Assembly: GCA_963555925.1 (NCBI GenBank)
Contig: CAUVXJ010000006.1
Location: forward strand, 1-64,000
Length of the DNA stretch: 64,000 nt
DNA from: Protofrankia sp963555925
GTDB taxonomy: Bacteria > Actinomycetota > Actinomycetes > Frankiales > Frankiaceae
Reading direction: 5' to 3'
In this document: positions 55,013-63,325 of the stretch, one piece after another
Layout of the letters: each line of letters opens with the position of its first letter
Numbering within the stretch: position 1 is the stretch's first letter
Notes under the pieces: generated by a model
The model's input: only the letters and a program-made list of their open reading frames with translations
Databases searched by the model: none
What the model was told of the DNA's origin: nothing
Program-made: the position numbers and the translations under genes

Positions 55013-55779
55013 GACTCGTTCGTGCCCCGATGCGGGTCATGTGTGACCCCGAGCCAGGCGAGCAGCTCGGCCCGTAGTTCGACGAAGGCCGGGTCGGTGA
55101 CGCTTCGGGGTCTGGGCAGGGCCACGTCAACGCTGTGCGCGATCACCCCGTTTTTCATGATCATTGCACGGTCGGCCAGCAGGAGCGCTTCCTCGACATC
55201 GTGCGTGACCAGCAGAATCGCCGGGTTGTGGCGCTGCCAGAGCAGTTCCACAAGGCTCTGAACCTTGATCCGGGTGAGGGCGTCAAGGGCGCCGAACGGC
55301 TCGTCCAGCAGCATCAGTTCGGGGTCGCGCACCAAAGCCCGGGCCAGCGACGCCCGCTGTGCCTCGCCGCCGGACAGCGTCTTGGGCCAGGCGTCGGCGC
55401 GGTGGGCCAGGCCCACTTCTTCCAGCGCAGCGACCGCGCGGGCCTTGTCCGGTCGGCCGGGCAGGCCGAGGATGACGTTGCGCCAGACACGTTTCCAGGG
55501 CAGCAGGCGCGGTGCCTGGAACGCCACGGCCCGCCGGGACGCCACCCGGACATCTCCGCTGATCTCGGTGTCGAGGTCGGCGAGGATGCGTAGCAGCGTG
55601 CTCTTCCCGCAGCCACTCGCGCCGAGCAGCGCGACGAACTGTCCGGCCGGCACATCCAGGTCGAGGCTTTCGATGACGGTGTTGGCACCGAAGGCGCGTC
55701 GCAGGTTGCGGACTCCCACCGCGAGCGGGGTGCCCTCCGGTGCTGTCGTGCGCGGAGCGGGAGCAAGCAGCGTGCTCAT
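55009..55779 (-). CDS. sulfonate/taurine-type ABC transporter ATP-binding protein (SsuB-like)
   Basis: This 256-residue ATPase energises import of sulfonate-like compounds. Walker A GASGCGKST, Q-loop AFQAPRLLPW, signature LSGGEAQRASLARAL, Walker B LMLLDEPFGALD and H-loop LVTHDVEEA are all intact. The pattern matches SsuB/TauB. The ATG at 55779 overlaps the permease stop. It lies between permease and cupin genes. Confidence 0.9.
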   Translation of the reverse strand: MSTLLAPAPRTTAPEGTPLAVGVRNLRRAFGANTVIESLDLDVPAGQFVALLGASGCGKSTLLRILADLDTEISGDVRVASRRAVAFQAPRLLPWKRVWRNVILGLPGRPDKARAVAALEEVGLAHRADAWPKTLSGGEAQRASLARALVRDPELMLLDEPFGALDALTRIKVQSLVELLWQRHNPAILLVTHDVEEALLLADRAMIMKNGVIAHSVDVALPRPRSVTDPAFVELRAELLAWLGVTHDPHRGTNES

Positions 55780-56690
55780 GCTCCGCTGAAGGCTGGTCGC
55801 CACGACAGCAGCACCCTTTCGAGAAGTCGGACGAAGGCGTCGACAGTGAGCCCGAGGAAGGCGTAGACCACGAGGCAGACCACCATGATGTCGGTCCGCT
55901 GGAACTCCTGGGCGTCGTTCATGAGCTGGCCGAGGCCTTGGTTGGCGTTGACCTGCTCGGCGAAGACGAGTGCCAGCCACGCGATGGCCAGGGAGAAGCG
56001 CATGCCGACCAGGACGTTGGGCAGCGCACCCGGCAGGATGACGTGTCGGATCAGGCCCCACTTGCCCAGTCCGACCGTGCGCGCGGCCTCGACCAGGTTG
56101 GAGTCGACGTTGCGGATGCCGGCGTAGGTGTTGAGGTAGAGCGGGAAGGTGACACCGAAGGCGATCAGAGCGATCTTCGGCGTCTCGCCGATGCCGAACC
56201 AGATGATGAACAGCGGGATAAGACCGATGAACGGCACTGTCCGGATCATCTGAACCGACGCGTCGATGAGATCCTCACCGAGCCGGAACAATCCGGCTAT
56301 CAGCGCCAGAGAGATCCCGACGGACCCGCCGAGCAGCAGGCCGCTGCCGACCCGTTGCAGTGATACTCCGATAGCTTCTGGAAGATCGCCGTTGCTGACG
56401 AGATCGCCGAAAGTGGTAGCCACTGTCCATGGGGAAGCGAGCAGTTCGGTGGATGTACTGCCGCTCCAACTCGCGATCTGCCACAACAGCAGCAGAAGCA
56501 GCGGGCCTACCGGCCGCCGGAGCCACCGGGGCACACCGCGCCGTCTGGCAGTGGACGGGGTGACCGTGACCAACGTCGGGATGGGTACGGACGATGCGCC
56601 GGTGGCTGGCGGGTGCGGATCGTCGACCGCAGTCTGGCCGGGCGCGCGTGCCGCCGCGTCCTTTTCGACAGGAAGCGTCTGGGTTGTCAC
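55776..56690 (-). CDS. sulfonate/taurine-type ABC transporter permease (SsuC-like)
   Basis: This 304-residue permease has six hydrophobic segments and the permease loop EAARTVGLGKWGLIRHVILP of the SsuC/TauC family. The GTG at 56690 (VTTQTLPVEKD) with GGAGAA upstream is chosen; the longer frame includes repeat-derived sequence. The first 70 residues are disordered. It is the first gene of the leftward arm, behind the hairpin doublet and the divergent promoter region. Confidence 0.88.
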   Translation of the reverse strand: MTTQTLPVEKDAAARAPGQTAVDDPHPPATGASSVPIPTLVTVTPSTARRRGVPRWLRRPVGPLLLLLLWQIASWSGSTSTELLASPWTVATTFGDLVSNGDLPEAIGVSLQRVGSGLLLGGSVGISLALIAGLFRLGEDLIDASVQMIRTVPFIGLIPLFIIWFGIGETPKIALIAFGVTFPLYLNTYAGIRNVDSNLVEAARTVGLGKWGLIRHVILPGALPNVLVGMRFSLAIAWLALVFAEQVNANQGLGQLMNDAQEFQRTDIMVVCLVVYAFLGLTVDAFVRLLERVLLSWRPAFSGA

Positions 56691-56719
56691 AGGTTCTCCG
56701 CGGTGATTGGTGCTGGTTT

Positions 56720-56822
56720 CGCCGAAGGCGGCGCGATCGTTGTTTCTGTGCGCCGCCGGCGGCGTTGAGGGTTGGTATCGCCGAAGGCGGCGCGATCGTT
56801 GTTTCTGTGCGCCGCCGGCGGC
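56720..56822. repeat. hairpin doublet C, GGCC/GCGATC family
   Basis: Copies lie at 56720-56763 and 56779-56822 with a 59-bp period. Each reads CGCCGAAGGCGGCGCGATC, then GTTGTTTCTG, then TGCGCCGCCGGCGGC. It shares the layout and the GCGATC core of doublets A and B. Confidence 0.85.
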
Positions 56823-56916
56823 GCAGGGGCTGGCATCGGATATCCGGGCGGGATAGCGGCATGTGCTGCGGACGATCCGCCGGGACCCGATGTTTGTCCC
56901 GGTCAACTCGTGTGAT

Positions 56917-56928
56917 GTGTGATCACAC
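56917..56928. promoter_or_regulatory. 12-bp perfect palindrome, possible operator
   Basis: GTGTGATCACAC, a TGTGA-N-TCACA-like core of CRP/GntR-type sites, with a further TGTGAT just upstream at 56911. It lies in the divergent region of the sulfur cluster. Confidence 0.4.
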
Positions 56929-57147
56929 TGCGTAGTTGCGGAGTACCTGTGCAGGTGGGTGCGGCGCGCTCCGCGTCACATGTCGGTCAGTAGGCCGGAC
57001 ATGCGGCGGACTTCACCCGGAGAAGGTCGATGTGACCCCGGGTAACCAAAAACGCCGACTTCAACATGAGATCAACGGAATCACACGGCTTCTACCTGCG
57101 TCAACGGGCTATGTAGTGTGACTCATATTACTTTCCCACTACTTGAC

Positions 57148-57162
57148 TGAACAAGGTGTTCA
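57148..57162. promoter_or_regulatory. TGAACA inverted repeat, possible operator
   Basis: The perfect 6-3-6 inverted repeat TGAACA-AGG-TGTTCA overlaps a TTGACT that could be a -35 element of the rightward arm. Confidence 0.4.
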
Positions 57163-57486
57163 TACGCAGAGTGCTGTTTCGTGCCTGCCGAGACGATCCT
57201 GACGCGGCGCCGCTGCGTGGATTACGCCCGGGCCTGGAGCAGCCGCTGTCGATGACCGCCCCAGGTTCCCCCGTGACCCCGGGCGAGGGCGCTCGTGCCC
57301 CGTACATCATCGGTACCCACTGGTTGTCTATCGATTGTCTTACTTTGCGTGACTGAAATTTCTGGTGACCAGGAGTGCGTGGACGCGGTCCTCGGCGTCA
57401 CTCATCCACTCTTGATTACTTCTAGCCCGTCCGTCACAGCCCGTACCGGTTTCGGACGGGAAATATCCGCGCTTCGGAGTTGCCTG

Positions 57487-58503
57487 ATGTCACGCCTGTT
57501 CATCCATGTCAGACCCCGACCCCGGCTGCTCGCGGGCGTCACCGCACTCGTGGCCGTGTCTCTGCTGGCCGCCTGCGGTGGGGGATCCGACTCTGTGAGC
57601 CCGCAAGCGGTCGCGACGAGTACCAAGGTCGATCTTTCCGGGGTGACTCTTCGCGTTGCCGACCAGGTCGGTCAGACCAAGGCGATTCTCGAAGCGGCCG
57701 GTGTTCTGAAGGACGCTCCGTATAAGATCGAATGGTCGGATTTCGCGGCAGCCGCCCCGCTGTTGCAGGCGCTGCGGGCGAACGCCGCGGACATCGGCCC
57801 GGCGGGTGATGCACCCATCCTCAACGCGATCGGTGCCGGCGCGCCGCTGAAGATCGTCAGCGTGACCCGAACCGCCGCCAAGGCAGTCGCGGTGATTGTC
57901 CCGAAGGACTCGCCGATCCACACCGTCGCGGACCTCAAGGGCAAGACCGTCTCGCCGACCACGAAGGGCAGCGTCGGGCACTATCTGTTGCTCGGCGCCC
58001 TCAAGGAGGCAGGGCTGAGCCCGGGCGACGTCACGATCTCCTTCCTGACCCCGCAGGCCGCTACCGCCGCGTTCGACTCCAAGCAGCTCGATGCATGGGT
58101 GACCTGGGACCCCTATGTTGCCCTTGAGGAGCAGAAGGGCGCGACCATCATCCGGGACGGGGTCGGGATCAGTTCCGGGCTCGGGTTCACCGTCGCGTCG
58201 GAGCAGGCGGCCGGGGATCGGATCAAGCGCGCGGCCATCGCGGACTTTCTGGCCCGTCAGAGCAAGGCTTTCGACTGGTCGAACACCAACAGAGCGGACT
58301 TCGCCAAGCTGTTCGCCTCGTTGACGAAGTTGCCTGAGCCGGTCGCCCTGGCGGTGGCCAACCGCCGTACCGTGACCTCTCCCCCGATCGATGACACGGT
58401 GATCAAAGATCTGCAGAAGGCTGCGGACGTGTACACCGATGCCGGCGTGATCGATCACAAGATCGACGTCGCCCCGTACTTCCTCCATTCGCTGGCTTCC
58501 TGA
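57487..58503 (+). CDS. aliphatic-sulfonate-type ABC substrate-binding lipoprotein (SsuA-like)
   Basis: This 338-residue lipoprotein (lipobox VSLLAACGGG) has the SsuA/NMT1-type fold: VDLSGVTLRVADQVGQTKAI, ALRANAADIGPAGDAPI, DLKGKTVSPTTKGSVGHYLL and DAWVTWDPYVALEEQKGATI. It captures sulfonates or similar oxyanions for the SsuBC-like proteins of the other arm. The ATG at 57487 (MSRLFIHVRPRPR) gives a normal signal peptide. Confidence 0.88.
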   Translation: MSRLFIHVRPRPRLLAGVTALVAVSLLAACGGGSDSVSPQAVATSTKVDLSGVTLRVADQVGQTKAILEAAGVLKDAPYKIEWSDFAAAAPLLQALRANAADIGPAGDAPILNAIGAGAPLKIVSVTRTAAKAVAVIVPKDSPIHTVADLKGKTVSPTTKGSVGHYLLLGALKEAGLSPGDVTISFLTPQAATAAFDSKQLDAWVTWDPYVALEEQKGATIIRDGVGISSGLGFTVASEQAAGDRIKRAAIADFLARQSKAFDWSNTNRADFAKLFASLTKLPEPVALAVANRRTVTSPPIDDTVIKDLQKAADVYTDAGVIDHKIDVAPYFLHSLAS

Positions 58504-58555
58504 TCTACCGAACCGCCCTGCACACGTACGTCCATCCGACTTACGGAGGCTGGTC

Positions 58556-59170
58556 ATGCCGAAGACCTTTCCGCGCATCGTCGTGCTGACCGGGAACCCA
58601 CGCCCAGCCTCCCGGACACGTGCGGTTGCCCGGGCCGTCGCCCAACGGATTTCGCAAGGACTCGCCGCCGACCCGGCTTTCGACGCACGACCGACCGCAC
58701 GCCCCGACGACATCGACATCGACCTGGCCCTGATTGCCCAGGATCTGTTCGCCGACACCCATGGTTCTGTCGCCACCGCGCTGGAGTCCACGCGGGCGGC
58801 GGGCGTGCTCGTGGTGGCAACGCCGGTCTACAAGGGTAGCTACACGGGTCTGCTCAAGGTGTTCCTCGATCTGCTGCCCTCGGGTGGCCTGACCGGTGTA
58901 GTCGCCGTGCCGGTGATTGTTTCAGCCGCGCCGGCGCATCAGGCCGTCGCCGAGCTGCACCTGCGTCCGGTCCTTGCCGAACTCGGCGCGACCGTTCCCA
59001 CGCCGGCGTTCTCGATCGTCGAGGCCCAGTTGCCAGACCTCGAGGCCCAGGTCGAGGGCTGGGTCGCGGCGAACAGCCGGTTGGTTCGGGCCTCGGCCGC
59101 AGTGCTCGCCACCGAACCGGTGCTCGCCACCGAACCGGTGCTCGCCATCGAAGCGGAGCTCGCGCGATGA
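58556..59170 (+). CDS. NADPH-dependent FMN reductase (SsuE-like)
   Basis: This 204-residue flavodoxin-fold reductase supplies FMNH2 to the LLM monooxygenase. Motifs are VVLTGNPRPASRTRAVAR, VLVVATPVYKGSYTGLLKVF and the SsuE-like DLLPSGGLTGVVAVPVIVSA. The C-terminus carries tandem 18-bp repeats (Ala-Thr-Glu-Pro-Val-Leu, near 59104-59150) that may be dispensable. The site ACGGAGG precedes ATG 58556. It overlaps the next gene by ATGA. Confidence 0.85.
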   Translation: MPKTFPRIVVLTGNPRPASRTRAVARAVAQRISQGLAADPAFDARPTARPDDIDIDLALIAQDLFADTHGSVATALESTRAAGVLVVATPVYKGSYTGLLKVFLDLLPSGGLTGVVAVPVIVSAAPAHQAVAELHLRPVLAELGATVPTPAFSIVEAQLPDLEAQVEGWVAANSRLVRASAAVLATEPVLATEPVLAIEAELAR

Positions 59171-59784
59171 GCCACCCTGCTCGGCGCCCGGCCGACCCTG
59201 GATCGGACGAGCACGGTGTGGCGCAAGCCCCGGTCGTCCGGCTCGTGGCCGCACCTCCCGCAGGTGCTTCCGGGAATGATCAAGTCGGCGCGGGGGTCGA
59301 TCCCGGCACCTACCGAGGGGTCTTCCGCCGGCACGCGGCCGGGGTCACGGTGGTGACCCTGGACGGTCCGTCCGGGCCGGTGGGCTTCACCGCGACGTCT
59401 GTTGCGTCGCTGTCGCTGGAACCGCCGCTGATATCACTGTCGGTGTCATCGGTCTCGTCAAGCTGGCCGGCGTTGCTCCACGCCGACACCGTGGTCGTAC
59501 ACCTGCTGTCCGACGGCCAGGACGACACCGCGCAGCGCTTCGCGGCCAAGGGCGTCGACCGGTTCGCCCCGCCCACCCGTTGGACCCGTCTGCCCACCGG
59601 TGAGCCGGTGCTGACCGAGACAGCGGCCTGGGTCCGGGCGCGGCTCGAGCATCGGATCGTTACCGGCGACCACCGTCTGCTGGTAGCCCGCGTGCTACAG
59701 GCGCACGTCGAGGATGACGACGCGCGGCCGTTGATCTATCACAACGGTCGTTACGGGACGCTCACCGTCGATGACCGTCCATAA
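59167..59784 (+). CDS. flavin reductase-domain protein
   Basis: This 205-residue protein with a disordered first ~45 residues has the FMN-binding split-barrel of HpaC/DszD-type flavin reductases: YRGVFRRHAAGVTVVTLDGP, GFTATSVASLSLEPPLISLS and LIYHNGRYGTL at the end. It would supply reduced flavin to a two-component monooxygenase. It is coupled by ATGA to the FMN reductase gene. Two reductases in one operon suggests two monooxygenases in the pathway. Confidence 0.85.
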   Translation: MSHPARRPADPGSDEHGVAQAPVVRLVAAPPAGASGNDQVGAGVDPGTYRGVFRRHAAGVTVVTLDGPSGPVGFTATSVASLSLEPPLISLSVSSVSSSWPALLHADTVVVHLLSDGQDDTAQRFAAKGVDRFAPPTRWTRLPTGEPVLTETAAWVRARLEHRIVTGDHRLLVARVLQAHVEDDDARPLIYHNGRYGTLTVDDRP

Positions 59785-59870
59785 GCGGCGATGACCGTCC
59801 GGTGTCATCGAACCGAATTTAACCGAATTTATCCGAAATTATCGCATCATGTTTTCAATGGGGGAAAATA

Positions 59871-60944
59871 GTGAAACTCAGGAAGACCGAGCGAATATCA
59901 TCCGGGGGGCACGGGAAGCGATTGCGTGCTCTTTCGACGGTGGTTACGGCGCTCGTCCTGGCGGCCACCGTAGCAGCCTGCGGTGGGAGCTCGGACAAGC
60001 CCGCCACCGTTGCCGCGACCGCGACGGGCACGCCAGATCTCAGTGGCGTAACCCTGCGGGTCGGTGAAACCGGATATCAGCGGCAGCGGCTCTATCTGGA
60101 GGCCGCGGGTCTGGTGAACACGCCGTACAAGGTTGAGTACGTCACGTTTGACAGTGGCAGCCTCCAGCTCCAGGCGATGGCCGCCGGCAATCTGGACGTG
60201 GCGCAATCGAGCGAGATCCCGCCCATCTTCGCCAGCCAGTCGGCTGGTGGCGGCAACTTCAAGGTCATCGCGGTGATGCAGGCGACGACCCTGTTGCAGG
60301 AGGTGCTCATCCCCAAGGGGTCGTCGCTGAAGAGCATCGCCGACCTGAAGGGGAAGAAGGTCGGGTACGTCGCCAGCACGACGGCCCATTACTTCCTCTA
60401 CAAACTGCTGGAGCAGGCAGGCCTCGGCTGGAACGACATCCAGCCGGTGAAACTTACCGTTCCCGACGGCGTGACCGCGCTACTGTCGGGAAGCGTCGAC
60501 GCTCTCGCCACTTACGGAAACGCCGTCATCACCACCAAACAGCGTGGCGCGACGACGTTGGGTAGCGGTGAGAAGATCTTGTCCGGTAGCTACGCCTACG
60601 AGGCCACGCCGAAGGCGATCGGCGACCCGGCCGTGCACGCCGCCATCGCAGACTTCCTCGGCCGGCAGCAGAAGGCATTTGGATGGGCGCGGGCACACCC
60701 CGATGACTGGGCGAAGATCACCGCCGAGCAGACGAAGCAGCCGGTGGCCCAGGCGTTGGAAACCTTCAACAGCGGTGAAGCGCAGCGGCCGACCAAGCTG
60801 ATCCCCACCTCGCCGGCAACTATCAGTTCCGCACAGGATGTCGCGGATGTTTTCGTCAAGGCGGAGCTGCTGAAGGCCAAGGTGAACGTGGCCGACTACT
60901 TCAGCACGGCGTTCAACGCCGAGATCGAGAAATTCGGCGCCTGA
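59871..60944 (+). CDS. second sulfonate-type ABC substrate-binding lipoprotein
   Basis: This 357-residue lipoprotein (lipobox LAATVAACGG) is related to the upstream SsuA-like protein: DLSGVTLRVGETGYQRQRLY, LQAMAAGNLDVAQSSEIPPI, IADLKGKKVGYVASTTAHYF and DALATYGNAVITTKQRGATT. It probably broadens the substrate range of the same transporter. GTG 59871 has GGGGG upstream. The preceding 85 bp are AT-rich with AACCGAATTT repeated twice. Confidence 0.85.
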   Translation: MKLRKTERISSGGHGKRLRALSTVVTALVLAATVAACGGSSDKPATVAATATGTPDLSGVTLRVGETGYQRQRLYLEAAGLVNTPYKVEYVTFDSGSLQLQAMAAGNLDVAQSSEIPPIFASQSAGGGNFKVIAVMQATTLLQEVLIPKGSSLKSIADLKGKKVGYVASTTAHYFLYKLLEQAGLGWNDIQPVKLTVPDGVTALLSGSVDALATYGNAVITTKQRGATTLGSGEKILSGSYAYEATPKAIGDPAVHAAIADFLGRQQKAFGWARAHPDDWAKITAEQTKQPVAQALETFNSGEAQRPTKLIPTSPATISSAQDVADVFVKAELLKAKVNVADYFSTAFNAEIEKFGA

Positions 60945-60985
60945 ACCATTGATTATGGCATATTAATGGTGTATCAGGCTGGATT

Positions 60986-61469
60986 NNNNNNNNNNNNNNN
61001 NNNNNNNNNNNNNNNNNNNNNNNNNNNNNNNNNNNNNNNNNNNNNNNNNNNNNNNNNNNNNNNNNNNNNNNNNNNNNNNNNNNNNNNNNNNNNNNNNNNN
61101 NNNNNNNNNNNNNNNNNNNNNNNNNNNNNNNNNNNNNNNNNNNNNNNNNNNNNNNNNNNNNNNNNNNNNNNNNNNNNNNNNNNNNNNNNNNNNNNNNNNN
61201 NNNNNNNNNNNNNNNNNNNNNNNNNNNNNNNNNNNNNNNNNNNNNNNNNNNNNNNNNNNNNNNNNNNNNNNNNNNNNNNNNNNNNNNNNNNNNNNNNNNN
61301 NNNNNNNNNNNNNNNNNNNNNNNNNNNNNNNNNNNNNNNNNNNNNNNNNNNNNNNNNNNNNNNNNNNNNNNNNNNNNNNNNNNNNNNNNNNNNNNNNNNN
61401 NNNNNNNNNNNNNNNNNNNNNNNNNNNNNNNNNNNNNNNNNNNNNNNNNNNNNNNNNNNNNNNNNNNNN
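60986..61469. other. assembly gap (484 N) within the sulfur cluster
   Basis: The gap lies between the second binding protein and the acyl-CoA-dehydrogenase-like gene; it could hide a short gene. Confidence 0.98.
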
Positions 61470-61506
61470 GGCCGGCAGACCACGTTCTTCTTCCGGAGGA
61501 TCACCG

Positions 61507-62727
61507 ATGTCGAGTCCGAGTCCGAGTCCGAGTTCGTCCGTGTCCGTGTCCGTGGCTGTTGGAACGCCCCGGCAGGACGTGCTGAACCAGCTGGCCGCCG
61601 AGTTCGCCGCGACCGCGGCCGAACACGACCGGACGGGGACGTTTCCGGTGGCAAACCTCGCGCGGCTGCACGAGGTCGGGCTCGTCGGGCTCACCGTGCC
61701 GGTTGCCTACGGCGGAGCCGGCGCGAATATCTCCACCGTGGTCGACGTGCTCGGCACGATCGCCCGTGGCGACCCCGCGACCGCGCTCGTCCTCGCCATG
61801 ACCTACCTCGCCCACGCGCATCAGGACGGTAGCGGAGGGTGGCCGCACGCGGTGTATTCACGGGTCGCCCACTCCACCGTGGCGGAGGGTGCGATGGTCA
61901 ACCATCTGCGGGTGGAGCCCGACCTCGGCACCCCCGCACGTGGCGGGCTGCCGGCGACGACGGCCCGCTGGATCGGGGACGGCTGGGAGCTCACCGGTCA
62001 TAAGATCTACTCGACCGGTGCGCCGGTGCTGCGCTGGATGCTGGTGTGGGCGGCGACCGACCCCGCCGCCGACCCTGCCGGACCGGCGGACGCTGAACCA
62101 CGGGTAGGCAACTTTCTGGTACCGGCCGACGCGGCGGGCATCGAGATCGTCCGTACGTGGGACCACTTCGGTATGCGGGCGACCGAAAGCCATGACGTGG
62201 TCTTCGACCGGGTCCGCCTGAGCGCCGACGCCGGGTTGGGGCTCGTACCGGTCAGCGCGTTGCGCGACCTGACGATCGACCCCTCGATCGCCGCCTGGGG
62301 TGGCCTAGCGATCTCCACGATCTATCTCGGCGTCGCAGAGGCCGCCCGCGACTGGCTCGTCGGTTTTCTGCATGAGCGGGTGCCGTCCAACCTGGGTAAG
62401 CCGTTGGCGAGCCTGCCACGCTTCCAGGCCGCCGTCGGCGAGATCGACGTCACGCTGACGACAGCCCGGGTACTGGTCGAAACGACCGCGAATGGGGTCG
62501 ATGCCGGGGACGCGGCCGCCGCCGCCCGCGCGAACGCGGTGAAGTCGACGGTCACGAATGCGGCGATCCGCGCGGTCGGCGAGGCGGTCGCATTGATTGG
62601 AAATCCCGGCCTGACCCGGGTGAATCCATTGGAGCGTCATTTCCGGAACGTGCTCTGTGGACGCGTCCACACCCCGCAGGACGATGCCATCCACGCCGCG
62701 GCCGGCCAGGCACTGCTGGCCCGTTAG
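61507..62727 (+). CDS. acyl-CoA dehydrogenase-fold monooxygenase/desulfurase (SfnB/DszC-like)
   Basis: This 406-residue flavoprotein has the acyl-CoA dehydrogenase fold (AYGGAGANISTVVDVLGTIA, IARGDPATALVLAMTYLAHA, GHKIYSTGAPVLRWMLVWAA, RVNPLERHFRNVLCGRVHTP). It belongs to the branch with SfnB and DszC, which use reduced flavin on organosulfur compounds. The genomic context supports that branch over fatty-acid oxidation. The N-terminus has SPSP/SVSV repeats from 6-bp units. GGAGG precedes ATG 61507. Its TAG stop is supplied by the adjacent MITE end, so the last residues (QALLAR) may be altered. Confidence 0.8.
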   Translation: MSSPSPSPSSSVSVSVAVGTPRQDVLNQLAAEFAATAAEHDRTGTFPVANLARLHEVGLVGLTVPVAYGGAGANISTVVDVLGTIARGDPATALVLAMTYLAHAHQDGSGGWPHAVYSRVAHSTVAEGAMVNHLRVEPDLGTPARGGLPATTARWIGDGWELTGHKIYSTGAPVLRWMLVWAATDPAADPAGPADAEPRVGNFLVPADAAGIEIVRTWDHFGMRATESHDVVFDRVRLSADAGLGLVPVSALRDLTIDPSIAAWGGLAISTIYLGVAEAARDWLVGFLHERVPSNLGKPLASLPRFQAAVGEIDVTLTTARVLVETTANGVDAGDAAAAARANAVKSTVTNAAIRAVGEAVALIGNPGLTRVNPLERHFRNVLCGRVHTPQDDAIHAAAGQALLAR

Positions 62728-62891
62728 AGCGCTCGGCAATAGGGGCGTGGATCAAGGAGCGGGGATGGGGTGCGTAGATCGCGAGGCGGAGGAGGGAGGC
62801 ACCGGAGGTGTCGGGTGTCGACCGACGACAACGATGCGAGGTGCGTGCCCCAGCCCCGCGACGCCGCATCCCCTATTGCCGGTCGCTCTTA
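62724..62891. mobile_element. MITE-like element, copy 4, complete (168 bp)
   Basis: The ends are TTAGAGCGCTCGGCAATAGG and (reverse) TAAGAGCGACCGGCAATAGG. It is intact internally, in the reverse orientation to the 14602 copy. It provides the stop codon of the acyl-CoA-dehydrogenase-like gene and lies 14 bp before a 312-N gap. Confidence 0.9.
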
Positions 62892-62905
62892 GTGGTCGGT
62901 GCTGG

Positions 62906-63217
62906 NNNNNNNNNNNNNNNNNNNNNNNNNNNNNNNNNNNNNNNNNNNNNNNNNNNNNNNNNNNNNNNNNNNNNNNNNNNNNNNNNNNNNNNNNNNNNNN
63001 NNNNNNNNNNNNNNNNNNNNNNNNNNNNNNNNNNNNNNNNNNNNNNNNNNNNNNNNNNNNNNNNNNNNNNNNNNNNNNNNNNNNNNNNNNNNNNNNNNNN
63101 NNNNNNNNNNNNNNNNNNNNNNNNNNNNNNNNNNNNNNNNNNNNNNNNNNNNNNNNNNNNNNNNNNNNNNNNNNNNNNNNNNNNNNNNNNNNNNNNNNNN
63201 NNNNNNNNNNNNNNNNN
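62906..63217. other. assembly gap (312 N)
   Basis: The gap lies immediately after a complete MITE, upstream of the aldolase gene. The remaining sequence to 63325 holds a tandem GGTAGGGGATTTG repeat and no gene. Confidence 0.97.
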
Positions 63218-63325
63218 GAACAACTTCCAGCGCCGACCACTTAGCTCAGCGCGCTTTGCTGGTAGGGGATTTGCTGGTAGGGGATTTGTCAGACAATGCC
63301 TCGTCGGGCAGACAGGATCGGGACG

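Larger units (their letters stand above)
56691..57486. promoter_or_regulatory. divergent promoter region of the organosulfur cluster
   Basis: This is a 796-bp region without a convincing gene. It holds hairpin doublet C (56720-56822), a 12-bp perfect palindrome (56917-56928) and TGAACA-AGG-TGTTCA (57148-57162) preceded by TTGACT. The last 180 bp before the SsuA-like gene are open in frame but atypical. It must drive both arms. Confidence 0.55.
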
